Below are positions 34,239 to 43,546 of a stretch of 64,000 nt of DNA, piece after piece. Numbering within the stretch: the stretch's first letter is position 1; the number at the start of each line of letters is the position of its first letter. Both the position numbers and the translations under genes were made by a program. The notes under the pieces are model-generated. The model worked only from the letters and a program-made list of their open reading frames with translations. It did not search any database and was not told where the DNA came from. Source of the stretch: Streptomyces filipinensis (lineage in GTDB: Bacteria; Actinomycetota; Actinomycetes; Streptomycetales; Streptomycetaceae); assembly GCF_014649495.1 (NCBI RefSeq), contig NZ_BMTD01000012.1, forward strand, positions 245,093 to 309,092, given 5' to 3'.

Positions 34239-36434
34239 TCAGGGCGTCAGGTACGCCTCCACCTCACCGAACTGTCCCGCAGGCCAGCCCGTGTTGGCGC
34301 TGACGGTGAGACGGAGGTGGCGCAGGCGGGTGGTGCCGGGCAGCGAGACCGTGGCCGTGTTGCCGGTGGCCGGGTCGAAGCGGTAGCCCCGCGCGCCGAC
34401 GACGGTGGAGTAGGCCGAGCCGTCAACGCTGCCGAGCACGGAGACGGTCTGGGTGCGGGCGCCCCAGGCCGAGGACGGGGGCAGCTTCAGCACCAGCCTC
34501 CGCACGGCGTAGGACGAGCCGAGGTCGACCGTCCAGGACTGCGGGAAGGCGTTGTTGGTGGACTCCCAGTAGGAGTTCGCGTCGCCGTCGACCGCCTTCC
34601 CGGGGGTGTAGACGTCCTGGGAGCCGGTCGCGCTGGCCGGGCGGCCCCTGGCGAGGTCGCGGTTCGGGTCGGGGTCGGGGTCGCCCTGGCCGGGCTGGGG
34701 CCAGGTGGAGCAGTCCGACCAGGTGCTGGACCATCCGGAGTTGCCGCCGCCGTCGGTGAGGGCGAAGGAGCCGGAGTCCGCCGGGTAGGGGCAGTTGTAG
34801 ACGCCGGCGGCCCCTGACTGGGTGGCGGTGACGTCGCTGAAGGCGGCCGCGCCCTGCGTCTCGGCCTGGACGACGACCGTCCCGGTGTTCCTCACGGTCG
34901 CGCCGGTGACGTCGACGTTCTTCACCGGGTAGCCGTGGCCGCCGCCGGAGACGAACTCGAACGCACTGTAGGGGCTGTCGCTGATGGTGGTGTGGGTGAT
35001 GTCGACGCTCGCGTTGATCGCACTGTCGTAGGAGTCGACGCGCAGCGCGCCCATCGGATGGTTCCAGTTGGGGTTCATGGCGCCGGTGCGCACCAGGGTG
35101 TTGCCGTCGACCGTGATGGTGCCGGCCAGTGGGGAGAAGGGGTCGAGGAACTTCTGGTTGGAGATCGCGATTCCGCTGCCGAGGGCGTTGGTGTCGGAGA
35201 CCAGATTGTTCTTCACCGAGATGTCGGTGCCGCCGTAGACGGCGATGCCGTTGGCGAGGTTGGGCTGTGAGACGGTGTTGTTCTCGAAGCTGGAGTCGGT
35301 GTCCGGGGAGTACAGCGACCACATGGCGAGGGAGTCGTCGCCCTGGTTGCGCAGGAAGTTGTCGCGGACGACGACACCCTTGGCGGTGCCGTTGAGGTTG
35401 ATGCCGTCGGCGGTGGTGTCGAGGACGCGGTTGTTCTCCACGACCAGGTGGTCGTTGTTCCCCATCAGCCACATGCCGACCTTCATGTGCTGGATCCACA
35501 TACCGGAGACCGAACTGCCCGGTCCCAGCGCGCCGTTGACGAAGTTGTCCGGGCTGGAGTCGACGCGCTCGGTGACCTCGCCCATGACCGCGAAGTCCTT
35601 GATGCGGACGTTCCCGGACGAGCCGGCCTGGTCGATGAACCGGGAGGTGTGCAGCACCGAGTACCAGCCGCCGGCGCCCTGCAGGGTCACGTTCTGGACG
35701 CCGCCCAGGGACGAGGTCAGCCTGTAGTCGCCCGGCGGGATCCAGACCGTTCCGCCCTGTGCGGCGGCGATGGCGTCCCGGAAGGCCTCGGTGGAGTCGC
35801 CGGTACCGCCGGGGTCGGCGCCCTTGGACACCACGGACACCGAGCCGGCGGGCTGCGCGGCGGCGGCCGGGACCTGCTCGAAGTCGGCGACGTCGACCGT
35901 GACCTGGGTGCCGGTCGCCTCGACGGCGACCTTGTCGCCGGGCTGGACGTCCTGGCCCAGCAGCATCCGGGCGTCGTCGAAGAAGTGGTGCTGCTTGGCG
36001 CCGGGGATCCAGCCGGTGTCGATGTAGGAGTACCTGGAGGTCACCGGGAGGGTCCTCGCGAGCCTGGTGCCGTTGACGTACACGTTCAGCGAACCGGACT
36101 GCCCGTCCGGGACGCTGGAGGCGATGTTCAGCGCGTTGGACGCGCGCGGCACGGTGAACTCCACCCGCTGGCCGGCCGACAGCCGGACGGCCTGCCGTCC
36201 GGAGGCCTCCGAGGCGAGGGTGCCCTGCGTGTAGTCGGGGCCGACCCTGGTGCCGGTGGTGGTCGCCGACTCGGCCTCCACAGAGGTGAAGGGCAGACTG
36301 GCGCCCGACGCGGCGTGCGCGGCCGGGGCGGCGTGCGCGGCCGGGCCCACGGCGGTGAGCATGCCGGCGGCGAGGACGACGACCGCTCCGGTGGTTGGCA
36401 TGAGCCTGACATATCTGGTGGCGCTGGCGTGCAT
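34239..36434 (-). CDS. Secreted GH87-type alpha-1,3-glucanase (mycodextranase family)
   Basis: 731 residues from ATG 36434. A signal peptide ends near AAHAAPAAHA. Residues about 48-190 form a CBM-like beta domain (FTSVEAESATTTGTRVG). A pectate-lyase-like parallel beta-helix follows, and a C-terminal F5/8-type carbohydrate module starts at about residue 605 (RDLARGRPASATGSQ). D343 in ADGINLNG and D366-D367 in QGDDSLAMWS have the 23/24-residue spacing of the catalytic aspartates known in GH87 (D1045, D1068, D1069 of the Paenibacillus enzyme). It should cut alpha-1,3-glucan outside the cell. It is the last gene after the importer and GH13 genes. Confidence 0.8.
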   Translation of the reverse strand: MHASATRYVRLMPTTGAVVVLAAGMLTAVGPAAHAAPAAHAASGASLPFTSVEAESATTTGTRVGPDYTQGTLASEASGRQAVRLSAGQRVEFTVPRASNALNIASSVPDGQSGSLNVYVNGTRLARTLPVTSRYSYIDTGWIPGAKQHHFFDDARMLLGQDVQPGDKVAVEATGTQVTVDVADFEQVPAAAAQPAGSVSVVSKGADPGGTGDSTEAFRDAIAAAQGGTVWIPPGDYRLTSSLGGVQNVTLQGAGGWYSVLHTSRFIDQAGSSGNVRIKDFAVMGEVTERVDSSPDNFVNGALGPGSSVSGMWIQHMKVGMWLMGNNDHLVVENNRVLDTTADGINLNGTAKGVVVRDNFLRNQGDDSLAMWSLYSPDTDSSFENNTVSQPNLANGIAVYGGTDISVKNNLVSDTNALGSGIAISNQKFLDPFSPLAGTITVDGNTLVRTGAMNPNWNHPMGALRVDSYDSAINASVDITHTTISDSPYSAFEFVSGGGHGYPVKNVDVTGATVRNTGTVVVQAETQGAAAFSDVTATQSGAAGVYNCPYPADSGSFALTDGGGNSGWSSTWSDCSTWPQPGQGDPDPDPNRDLARGRPASATGSQDVYTPGKAVDGDANSYWESTNNAFPQSWTVDLGSSYAVRRLVLKLPPSSAWGARTQTVSVLGSVDGSAYSTVVGARGYRFDPATGNTATVSLPGTTRLRHLRLTVSANTGWPAGQFGEVEAYLTP

Positions 36435-36493
36435 GTGCCGATCCCTTCGTGGTGGGGGTGAGTGGGTTCAGCGAGGTGCGTGGCGGGGGCGGC

Positions 36494-38095
36494 TCAAGCG
36501 CGCAGCCAGGCCGCCGTGTCCTGCGGGAGCCGGCCCGCCTCGTCCAGGGGGCCGCTGCTGAGCAGGAGCCGGGCGGGGGCGGGGAGTTCCGCGGGCGTGG
36601 GCGCGAGGTTGACCACGCACAGCACTCCCCCGGCGCGCGCGAAGGCGAGGACTCCGTCGGAGGCGGGCAACCAGGTCAGGGGGCCGTCCCCGAAGAGCGG
36701 GCGGAGGGCGATGGCCTCGCGGTACAGGGAGAGCACGGAGTGGGGGTCCCGCTGTTGCCGGTCGACTGCATACGAAGGCCAGTCGACCGGCTGCGGCAGC
36801 CACGGCTCCTGCTGGGAACCGAATCCCGCGTACGGCATACCGGCGACCCAGGGCAGGGGCACCCGGCAGCCGTCCCGGCCGGGGTCGGATCCCTGCGAGC
36901 GGAAGTACATCGGATCCTGTATGCGGTCGGCCGGGATCTCGGCCTCCGGCAGTCCCAGCTCCTCCCCCTGGTAGAGGTACACCGTGCCCGGCAGCGCCAG
37001 CGACAGCAGGGCGGCGGCCCGCGCCCGCCGGGTGCCGAGGGCCGGGTCGGTCGGGATGCCGAGGGCCTTGGCGGCGAAGTCGAAGCCGGTGTCCTCGCGG
37101 CCGTAGCGGGTGACCGTGCGCGTGACGTCGTGGTTGCACAGCACCCAGGTGGCAGGGGCGTCGACGGGGGCGTGCTCGGCGAGGGTGGTGTCGACGGCGG
37201 CGCGCAGCCGGCCGGCGTCCCAGGGGCAGGACAGGAAGGAGAAGTTGAAGGCGGTGTGGAGTTCGTCGGGGCGCAGATAGCGGGCGAAGCGTTCGGCGTC
37301 GGGGAGCCAGACCTCGCCGACGAAGACGCCGTCGTACTCGTCCGCCACCCGCCGCCAGGCGCGGTAGATGTCGTGGAGTTCGTCGCGGTCGAGGAACGGG
37401 TGCGGCTCGGGGTCCGCGGCGAGGTCGGGCAGGTCCGGGTCCTTGGCGAGCAGGGCGGCGGAGTCGATACGGACGCCGGCGACGCCCCGCTCGAACCAGA
37501 AGCGCAGGATGTCCTCATGTTCCCGGCGGACCGCCGGGTGCGCCCAGTTCAGGTCCGGCTGTTCGGGTGTGAACAGGTGCAGGTACCAGTCGCCGTCCGG
37601 CAGGCGGGTCCACACCGGTTCGGTGGAGCCGGCGAACTGGGACGGCCAGTCGTTGGGCGGGAGTTCGCCGTTCCGGCCGCGTCCGGGGCGGAAGTGGAAC
37701 AGTTCGCGTTCCGGGCTGCCGGGCCCGGCTGCGAGGGCCGCCCGGAACCAGGGGTGCTGGTCGGAGACATGGTTGGGGACGATGTCGACGAGGGTGCGGA
37801 TGCCCCGCTCGCGCGCCTCGGCGATGAGCTTCTCGGCCTCGGCGAGGGTGCCGAAGGCCGGGTCGATCGCCCGGTAGTCGGCGACGTCGTACCCTCCGTC
37901 CTTCATCGGCGACAGGTACCAGGGGGTGAACCACAGGGCGTCCACGCCGAGTCCGGCGAGATACGGCAGCCGGGCGCGGACGCCCGCGAGGTCGCCGGTG
38001 CCGTCGCCGTCGCCGTCCGCGAAGCTGCGGACGTAGACCTGGTAGACGACGGCGGAGCGCCACCACTCCTTCTGGGCATGGCGGGGCTGTCCCAC
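36494..38095 (-). CDS. GH13 alpha-glucosidase, cytoplasmic
   Basis: 533 residues from ATG 38095, no signal peptide. It is a GH13 TIM-barrel: YQVYVRSFADGDGDGTGDL, DIVPNHVSDQHPW, nucleophile D211 in GVRIDSA, acid/base E261 in VFVGEVW and D323 in LCNHDVTR. It resembles alpha-glucosidases and oligo-1,6-glucosidases of sugar-uptake operons. Placed between the importer and GH87 genes, it would hydrolyse imported alpha-gluco-oligosaccharides (nigerose type, inferred). Confidence 0.92.
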   Translation of the reverse strand: MGQPRHAQKEWWRSAVVYQVYVRSFADGDGDGTGDLAGVRARLPYLAGLGVDALWFTPWYLSPMKDGGYDVADYRAIDPAFGTLAEAEKLIAEARERGIRTLVDIVPNHVSDQHPWFRAALAAGPGSPERELFHFRPGRGRNGELPPNDWPSQFAGSTEPVWTRLPDGDWYLHLFTPEQPDLNWAHPAVRREHEDILRFWFERGVAGVRIDSAALLAKDPDLPDLAADPEPHPFLDRDELHDIYRAWRRVADEYDGVFVGEVWLPDAERFARYLRPDELHTAFNFSFLSCPWDAGRLRAAVDTTLAEHAPVDAPATWVLCNHDVTRTVTRYGREDTGFDFAAKALGIPTDPALGTRRARAAALLSLALPGTVYLYQGEELGLPEAEIPADRIQDPMYFRSQGSDPGRDGCRVPLPWVAGMPYAGFGSQQEPWLPQPVDWPSYAVDRQQRDPHSVLSLYREAIALRPLFGDGPLTWLPASDGVLAFARAGGVLCVVNLAPTPAELPAPARLLLSSGPLDEAGRLPQDTAAWLRA

Positions 38096-38125
38096 TGTGC
38101 TTGCCTTTCTGTCGGAGGGAGGGCG

Positions 38126-38986
38126 TCAGCCCTTGGTGCCGCCCGCGCTGATCCCGGCGACGATGTGCCGCTGGAAGACGAGGAACAGCGCGACCACCGG
38201 GATGCTGGCGATGACCATCGCGGCGATGAGCACGGTGAGCTGGATGTTCTGCGAGAGCTGGACGAGGGCCACGCTGATCGGCTGCTTGTCGGTGTCGGAG
38301 AAGACCATCAGGGGCCAGAGGAAGTCCTGCCAGGCGGCGACGAGGGCGAAGACCGAGACCACACCCAGCACCGGTCGCGACATCGGCAGCACCACCGACC
38401 AGAGCGTGCGCAGCGTTCCGGCGCCGTCCATCTCGGCGGCCTCCAGCACCTCGCGCGGCAGCTGGTCGAAGAACCGCTTGAGCAGGTAGAGGTTGAAGGC
38501 GTTGGCGGCGGCCGGAAGCCAGATGGCCAGCGGGTCGTTGAGCAGACCCAGGTCCGCCACGGTCAGGTACTTCGGTACGACGAGCGCCTGGGCCGGGACC
38601 ATCAGGGTGGCGAGGACACCGCCGAGGATCACCTTCCCGAAGACCGGCCGGAGCCGGGACAGGGCGTAGCCGGCGGCCGTGCACAGGACCAGCTGGCACG
38701 CCCAGGCGCCGGCCGCCTGGACGACCGTGTTCCACAGGTGCCGAGGGAGCTGCATCAGGTCCCAGGCGTCGGTGTAGCCACTGAGGTGCCAGTGTTGCGG
38801 GACGAGCGTGGGCGGGGTCCCCGCGATCTCGTCCGGGGACTTCATCGCGCCGGTCACCATCCAGTACACGGGGAACAGGAAGGCCAGGGCGAAGAGCAGC
38901 ACGACGGTGGTGAAGACGGTCCAGTACAGGGCCTTGCCGCGCGGTCGGCCCAGGGTCGCCGGGGAGATCAGGGTGCGCGTGCTCAC
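38126..38986 (-). CDS. Sugar ABC transporter permease (MalG-like)
   Basis: 286 residues from GTG 38986, overlapping the end of the upstream permease gene by four bases. Six membrane helices and the conserved EAA loop (EAAEMDGAGTLRTLW) place it in the CUT1 MalG group. It forms the channel with the permease at 38983-39939. No ATPase gene is in the operon; streptomycetes often share the ATPase MsiK among such importers. Confidence 0.93.
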   Translation of the reverse strand: MSTRTLISPATLGRPRGKALYWTVFTTVVLLFALAFLFPVYWMVTGAMKSPDEIAGTPPTLVPQHWHLSGYTDAWDLMQLPRHLWNTVVQAAGAWACQLVLCTAAGYALSRLRPVFGKVILGGVLATLMVPAQALVVPKYLTVADLGLLNDPLAIWLPAAANAFNLYLLKRFFDQLPREVLEAAEMDGAGTLRTLWSVVLPMSRPVLGVVSVFALVAAWQDFLWPLMVFSDTDKQPISVALVQLSQNIQLTVLIAAMVIASIPVVALFLVFQRHIVAGISAGGTKG

Positions 38987-39939
38987 AGGTCCCCCTCGTG
39001 GGAGCGGGTCAGCCGCAGGTACACGGCGGAGAAGGCACCGAGCAGCACGAGCAGCATGACGCTGAGGGCGCAGGCGCCGCCGAAGTCGTCGTAGAGGAAG
39101 GCGTACTTGTAGATGAGGTAGAGCACGCTCACCGTGGCGCTCTCCGGGCCGCCGCCGGTGATGACGAACGGTTCGGTGAACACCTGCATGGTGGCGATGA
39201 TCTGCAGGAGCATCAGCATCAGGATGACGAAGCGGGTCTGCGGGACCGTGATGTGCCGGACGCGCTGGAGCAGGTTCGCGCCGTCCAGTTCGGCGGCCTC
39301 GTACAGCTCGCCCGGGATGGACTGCAGGGCGGCGAGGTAGACGAGGACGGTGCCGCCCATGTTGGCCCACGTGGCCACGATCACCAGCGAGACGAGGGCC
39401 GTGTCGGTGCCGTTGGACCAGTGCGAGGTCGGCAGGTGCAGCAGGCGCAGCACCTCGTTGGCGAGGCCGGCTCCGGGGTCGTAGAACCACTTCCACAGCA
39501 GGGCGCTGACCACCGGCGGGATCATGACCGGCAGGTAGACCACGACCCGGAAGAACGCCTTGGCGTGCCGCAGTTCGTTGAGGACGAGGGCGAGGAGGAA
39601 GGGGATCGCGAAGCCGATGAGCAGGGCCAGCAGGGTGAAGGTGAGGGTGTTGCGCCAGGCGGCGGAGAACTCGGGGTCGTGCAGGACGCGGCTGAAGTTG
39701 GCGGTGCCGGCCCACTCGGGCTTCGAGCCGGGGGTGTACTCCTGGAAGGCGATGACGACCGCGCGGATCGCCGGGTACCAGGAGAACAGGGCGAAGCAGA
39801 CGAGGCCGCCGAGGAGGAAGGCGTAGGCGCGGGCCTGGTCGGCGAGGCGGCGGCGCCTGGGGCTCCCGGCCCGGAGCGGCGCCGCGACGGGAGGGACGGC
39901 GGTCTCCGGCTCGGGCCGCCGCTCGGCCGTCTTCGTCAT
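38983..39939 (-). CDS. Sugar ABC transporter permease (MalF-like)
   Basis: 318 residues from ATG 39939. Six to seven helices, the MalF-like opening (LLGGLVCFALFSWYPAI) and the EAA loop (EAAELDGANLLQRVRH) are seen. The N-terminal 35 residues are charged and cytoplasmic. It lies five bases after the binding-protein gene and overlaps the second permease. Confidence 0.93.
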   Translation of the reverse strand: MTKTAERRPEPETAVPPVAAPLRAGSPRRRRLADQARAYAFLLGGLVCFALFSWYPAIRAVVIAFQEYTPGSKPEWAGTANFSRVLHDPEFSAAWRNTLTFTLLALLIGFAIPFLLALVLNELRHAKAFFRVVVYLPVMIPPVVSALLWKWFYDPGAGLANEVLRLLHLPTSHWSNGTDTALVSLVIVATWANMGGTVLVYLAALQSIPGELYEAAELDGANLLQRVRHITVPQTRFVILMLMLLQIIATMQVFTEPFVITGGGPESATVSVLYLIYKYAFLYDDFGGACALSVMLLVLLGAFSAVYLRLTRSHEGDL

Positions 39940-39944
39940 CGCGG

Positions 39945-41297
39945 TCAGCTCCGGGCCAGAATGCCGTCGATCTTTCCGGACGCGTCCCTCAGCAGCTGGT
40001 CGATGTCGGCGTCCTTGTCGGTGAGGACGGCGGAGACGGTGCCGTCGAGGACGGAGTAGATCTGCTGGGCGTCCGGTGGCTCGATCCGCATCCGGAGCCG
40101 CTGGTTGCCGTCGAGGAAGGCCTGGTAGTTCTCCACCGGGACGTTGGCGTACGCCTTCTTGGCCTGCTGGTCCCTGGCGTCGGCGGCGCCGGTGAACAGG
40201 CGTGGCTCGGGCAGGCCGACGGGGGCGGCGTTCTTCTTGGCGCGGGCGTAGTCGCCGAGGAAGCCCTTGCCCGGGGTGAGGAACATGTGGTCCAGCCACT
40301 TCAGGCCGGCCCGGATCTGGGCGGGTGTGTCGTGCTTGTCGAACATGTAGCCGTCGCCGCCGATGAGCGTGCCCTTGCCGCCGGGCATGGGGCCGATGGC
40401 GATGTCGTCGTAGTGCGCGCCCTTCTCCTTGACCAGGACCGGGATGTTGTCGGGCGCGGCGAGATACATGCCGAGCCGGCCCGAACCCATCATCTGCTGG
40501 ACGTCGTTGATGACGAGGAGCTGCTTGCTGCCCATGCTGTCGTCGGTCCACCGCATGTCGTGCAGGTTCCGCAGGACGGCACGGCCCTCGGGGGTGTCGA
40601 TGGCGGCCTTCTTGCCGTCGGGGGTGACGACGTCGCCGCCCTGGGAGTACAGCTCGGCGGTGAAGTGCCAGCCGCCCTGGTTCTGGGCGCTGTAGTCGGC
40701 GTAGCCGACGGTGCCCCCGCCGAGTGCGGCGATCCTCCTGGCGTCGGCGCGGACCTCGTCCCAGGTGGTCGGCGGCTTGTCGGGGTCGAGGCCGGCCTTC
40801 CGGAAGAGCGTGCGGTTGTAGATCAGCCCCATGCTGTATCCGGTACGCGGTATGCCGTAGACCTTTCCGTCGGCGGTGTAGATGTCGCGCAGTTGCTTCT
40901 GGAGGGTGGCGTAGGACCTCAGGTCCTTCAGGTACGGCGTGAGATCGGCCGCCTGGTGGATGTCCACGACGTGCTCGGCGTCGGTGAAGTACGTGTAGAA
41001 GACGTCCTCCATCTGTCCGCCGGCGAGCTTGGCGTCGAAGGTCCTGGGGTCCTGGCAGGGGAAGGCGTCGTGCGCGACGACGTCGATGTCCGGGTTCCGC
41101 CTCTCGAAGGAGGCGATGTCCTCCTCGAAGAACGCCCGGTCGACCCTGGCGCTCTTCGGCGGCTCGCAGTTGACGGTGATGCGGGTCTTCCCGCTCGCCG
41201 AACCGTCGTCGCCCGGCCCGCAGGCGCCGGCGGCGAGGGCGAGCGAGGAACAGACGCCGATCGCGACGGCGGCACGACGGAACCCGGTGCTTCTCAT
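39945..41297 (-). CDS. Sugar ABC transporter substrate-binding lipoprotein
   Basis: 450 residues from ATG 41297. The signal peptide ends in LALAAGAC, giving a lipidated Cys26. The mature part is a CUT1 extracellular solute-binding protein (AGGQMEDVFYTYFTDAEHVV, VYGIPRTGYSMGLIYNRTLF, GGWHFTAELYSQGGDVV). It delivers the sugar to the two permeases downstream. The GH87 and GH13 partners suggest alpha-1,3-linked gluco-oligosaccharides as ligand. An in-frame ATG further upstream (41351) lacks a signal-like start. Confidence 0.92.
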   Translation of the reverse strand: MRSTGFRRAAVAIGVCSSLALAAGACGPGDDGSASGKTRITVNCEPPKSARVDRAFFEEDIASFERRNPDIDVVAHDAFPCQDPRTFDAKLAGGQMEDVFYTYFTDAEHVVDIHQAADLTPYLKDLRSYATLQKQLRDIYTADGKVYGIPRTGYSMGLIYNRTLFRKAGLDPDKPPTTWDEVRADARRIAALGGGTVGYADYSAQNQGGWHFTAELYSQGGDVVTPDGKKAAIDTPEGRAVLRNLHDMRWTDDSMGSKQLLVINDVQQMMGSGRLGMYLAAPDNIPVLVKEKGAHYDDIAIGPMPGGKGTLIGGDGYMFDKHDTPAQIRAGLKWLDHMFLTPGKGFLGDYARAKKNAAPVGLPEPRLFTGAADARDQQAKKAYANVPVENYQAFLDGNQRLRMRIEPPDAQQIYSVLDGTVSAVLTDKDADIDQLLRDASGKIDGILARS

Positions 41298-41426
41298 CGG
41301 TGGACCCCCAGATGGCACTCGTGGCAGGAGTGGTGGGCGCCGCACACTCAAGCACCGCCGACATCGTCACGCAAGATGTCGCGCAGAATTTGAAATTATT
41401 GGACAGGCAGGTGGATCTCCTCGATC

Positions 41427-42425
41427 TCAGTCGCGCGGGGCTTGCGCGGTGGAGCCGCGCACCACCAGCTCAGGCTCGAACAGAAGCTCCTCGGCGGGGA
41501 CGGCGGTGCCGCCGATCTGCGCGTTCAGCAGCTCGACGGCCGCGCGGCCCATGGCCTCGATGGGCTGGCGGACGGTGGTGAGCGGGGGCTCGGTGCAGTT
41601 CATGAGGGCCGAGTCGTCGTAGCCGACGACGGAGATCCGGCCCGGCACGTCGTAGCCCTTGCGGCGCGCGGCTCTGACCGCGCCGAGCGCCAGGGGGTCG
41701 CTGGCGCAGATGATGCCGGTGACACCGCGGTCGATCAGCCGGGAGGCGGCGGCGTGCCCGCCCTCGATGGAGAAGATCGCCCGGGCCACGAACTCCTCCG
41801 GCAGATCGCCGGCGACCGCCCGCGCGGCGGCCAGCTTGCGTGCCGAGGGCACGTGGTCGCCGGGGCCGAGGACCAGCCCGATGCGCTCGTGGCCCAGGGA
41901 GGCCAGATGCCGCCACGCCTGCTCGACGGCCACCGCGTCGTCGCAGGAGACGCCGGGGAAGCCGAGGTGGTCGATGGCCGCGTTGACCAGCACGACGGGG
42001 ATGTTGCGGCCGGCGAGCAGCCGGTAGTGGTCGTGCGGGGCGTCGGCCTGCGCGTACAGGCCGCCCGCGAAGACCACGCCGGAGACCTGCTGCTGCAGCA
42101 GGAGCGCGACGTAGTCCGCCTCCGAGACGCCGCCCTTGGTCTGGGTGCACAGCACCGGGGTGAGTCCGAGCTGGGCGAGCGCACCGCCGATGACCTCGGC
42201 GAACGCCGGGAAGATGGGGTTCTGCAGCTCCGGCAGGACCAGGCCGACGAGCCGGGCGCGTTCACCCCGCAGCTGGGTGGGGCGCTCGTAGCCGAGGACG
42301 TCGAGGGCCGTCAGTACGGCCTGCCGGGTGCCCTCGGAGACCCCGGGCTTGCCGTTGAGCACCCGGCTGACGGTCGCTTCGCTGACGCCGACCTTCTTCG
42401 CCACTTCCGCAAGTCGTCGTGTCAT
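41427..42425 (-). CDS. LacI-family repressor of the alpha-glucan operon
   Basis: 332 residues from ATG 42425. The HTH and hinge are clear (RLAEVAKKVGVSEATVSRVL; NGKPGVSEGTRQ). The sensor domain contains GLVLPELQNPIFPAFAEVIG and VVGYDDSALMNCTEPPLTT. It sits just upstream of the importer operon on the same strand, 129 bases before the binding-protein start, the normal place for a pathway-specific repressor. GCAAG-type half-sites occur before both its own start and the operon. Confidence 0.92.
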   Translation of the reverse strand: MTRRLAEVAKKVGVSEATVSRVLNGKPGVSEGTRQAVLTALDVLGYERPTQLRGERARLVGLVLPELQNPIFPAFAEVIGGALAQLGLTPVLCTQTKGGVSEADYVALLLQQQVSGVVFAGGLYAQADAPHDHYRLLAGRNIPVVLVNAAIDHLGFPGVSCDDAVAVEQAWRHLASLGHERIGLVLGPGDHVPSARKLAAARAVAGDLPEEFVARAIFSIEGGHAAASRLIDRGVTGIICASDPLALGAVRAARRKGYDVPGRISVVGYDDSALMNCTEPPLTTVRQPIEAMGRAAVELLNAQIGGTAVPAEELLFEPELVVRGSTAQAPRD

Positions 42426-42449
42426 GCGCGCAAGCGTAGCGCAAGTCAT

Positions 42450-42462
42450 GCAAGCCGCTTGC
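42450..42462. promoter_or_regulatory. Candidate LacI operator upstream of the repressor
   Basis: GCAAG-CCG-CTTGC is a perfect inverted repeat 25 bases before the repressor start codon; two more GCAAG half-sites lie at 42430-42434 and 42441-42445. CGCAAGATGTCGCG (41370-41383) upstream of the binding-protein gene has a similar half-site. These fit autoregulation and operon control. Confidence 0.5.
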
Positions 42463-42634
42463 GTAAGGAGTGGGGTGGAGCGCCGCACGGCTCGGGCTGC
42501 CCGCGGGCCGGCGGGTGCGCGTCGTGCGGGGGTCGACCGGCGGTGGCCCGCGCCCCTGCCGGGACGCTCCGGACGGGCCGTGGAACACCCCCCGGCCCGG
42601 CGCCGCCGGCGACCTGAACGCCGGCGGTGCCGGG

Positions 42635-43306
42635 TCAGTCCTCGGGGGTGCGGACGACCGTGAGGTGCCCCGCGGGGCCACGCGGCCTGCGCGGGCGGCG
42701 CACGGGGGCGGCGGGCCGGCGGCTCTCGCGCAGGACCATCGTCAGCCGCCGGTAGCCGAGCTCGCGCAGGACCCCGGGCGTCTCCTCGACGATGCGGCAC
42801 TCGGCGGGGCCGCGGCGCGGGTCGGGGTGCCGCAGCAGCCGCACGGCACCGTCGAGCCGGGTGGCCGCCTCCCCGACGGCCCGGATCCAGTGCGGCAGGC
42901 CCTGCCGGTAGGCGGCCTCCATGAGGGGGTCCTGGGCGATGTCCCGGCGGACGGCCTGGAGTTCGTGGTCGTGACCGTACGTCTCCAGGGCGGACCGGAG
43001 ATGGGCCAGCATCGGCAGGCACCAGCCCTGCTCGTGCTCGCCGAGGACGTCGCCCGCGTCCGGGTGGAACAGGACGAACCGCAGGAAGTTGTCCCCCGGC
43101 ATGGCCGTCGCATGCCGGCGCACGCCGCGGAAAAGTGTCTCGAACGCGCCGTTGGCCATCACCACGTCCCAGCGGTGGTCGACCACCAGGGACGGGCAGC
43201 CGACGGCCTCCAGCAGTACGGCGTAGTCCTGGAGGTACGCCTGGGTCTCGCAGGTCTCGGGGACGGGCCGCGGTGCCGGCCGCCGCCCTCCTGCCTGATG
43301 TGCCAT
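42635..43306 (-). CDS. Stand-alone MmyB-like ligand-binding domain protein
   Basis: 223 residues from ATG 43306. From about residue 22 it matches the PAS-like ligand domain found at the C-terminus of MmyB-type XRE regulators (EAVGCPSLVVDHRWDVVMAN, GDNFLRFVLFHPDAGDV, then a helical part). The usual N-terminal HTH is absent; only 20 Pro/Arg-rich residues precede the domain. The C-terminus is basic (RRPRRPRG). It may sense a fatty-acid-like ligand and act on another protein. It is divergent from the EspR-like gene. Confidence 0.7.
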   Translation of the reverse strand: MAHQAGGRRPAPRPVPETCETQAYLQDYAVLLEAVGCPSLVVDHRWDVVMANGAFETLFRGVRRHATAMPGDNFLRFVLFHPDAGDVLGEHEQGWCLPMLAHLRSALETYGHDHELQAVRRDIAQDPLMEAAYRQGLPHWIRAVGEAATRLDGAVRLLRHPDPRRGPAECRIVEETPGVLRELGYRRLTMVLRESRRPAAPVRRPRRPRGPAGHLTVVRTPED

Positions 43307-43418
43307 CGGGAGGTCACCCCTCTTGCCTCTGCCGCCTTCACGCGGCCCTGCGATCCTGCGGCCCCCGGCAAGACCGTGTCAACTATCGTGGCATTCGGTG
43401 CCCGTTGACGGCTGAAAT

Positions 43419-43436
43419 TCGCCACAGTTGTGGCGA
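43419..43436. promoter_or_regulatory. 18-base palindrome in the divergent control region
   Basis: TCGCCACA-GT-TGTGGCGA has perfect eight-base arms around two bases. It lies between the MmyB-domain gene and the EspR-like gene, 111 bases before the latter's GTG. TTGACG at 43405-43410 is a possible -35. Its symmetry suggests a dimeric regulator, perhaps the EspR-like protein. Confidence 0.5.
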
Positions 43437-43546
43437 CACCTGGATGTGAGTTCGAGGCACCCGCTACTCTCCGGGAAGTTCACGGCGATCGCTCGTGAGA
43501 AACACGGACACATCTGAAGCCCTCGAGAGACGTAGGAGTTCTGTCG

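Noticed and set aside
36449..39094. Very long rightward ORF (about 880 codons) opposite the GH13 and permease genes
   Set aside because: It is antisense to genes with clear family motifs; its translation is Gly/Val/Arg/Asp-rich with no domain, a normal effect of GC-rich codon bias.
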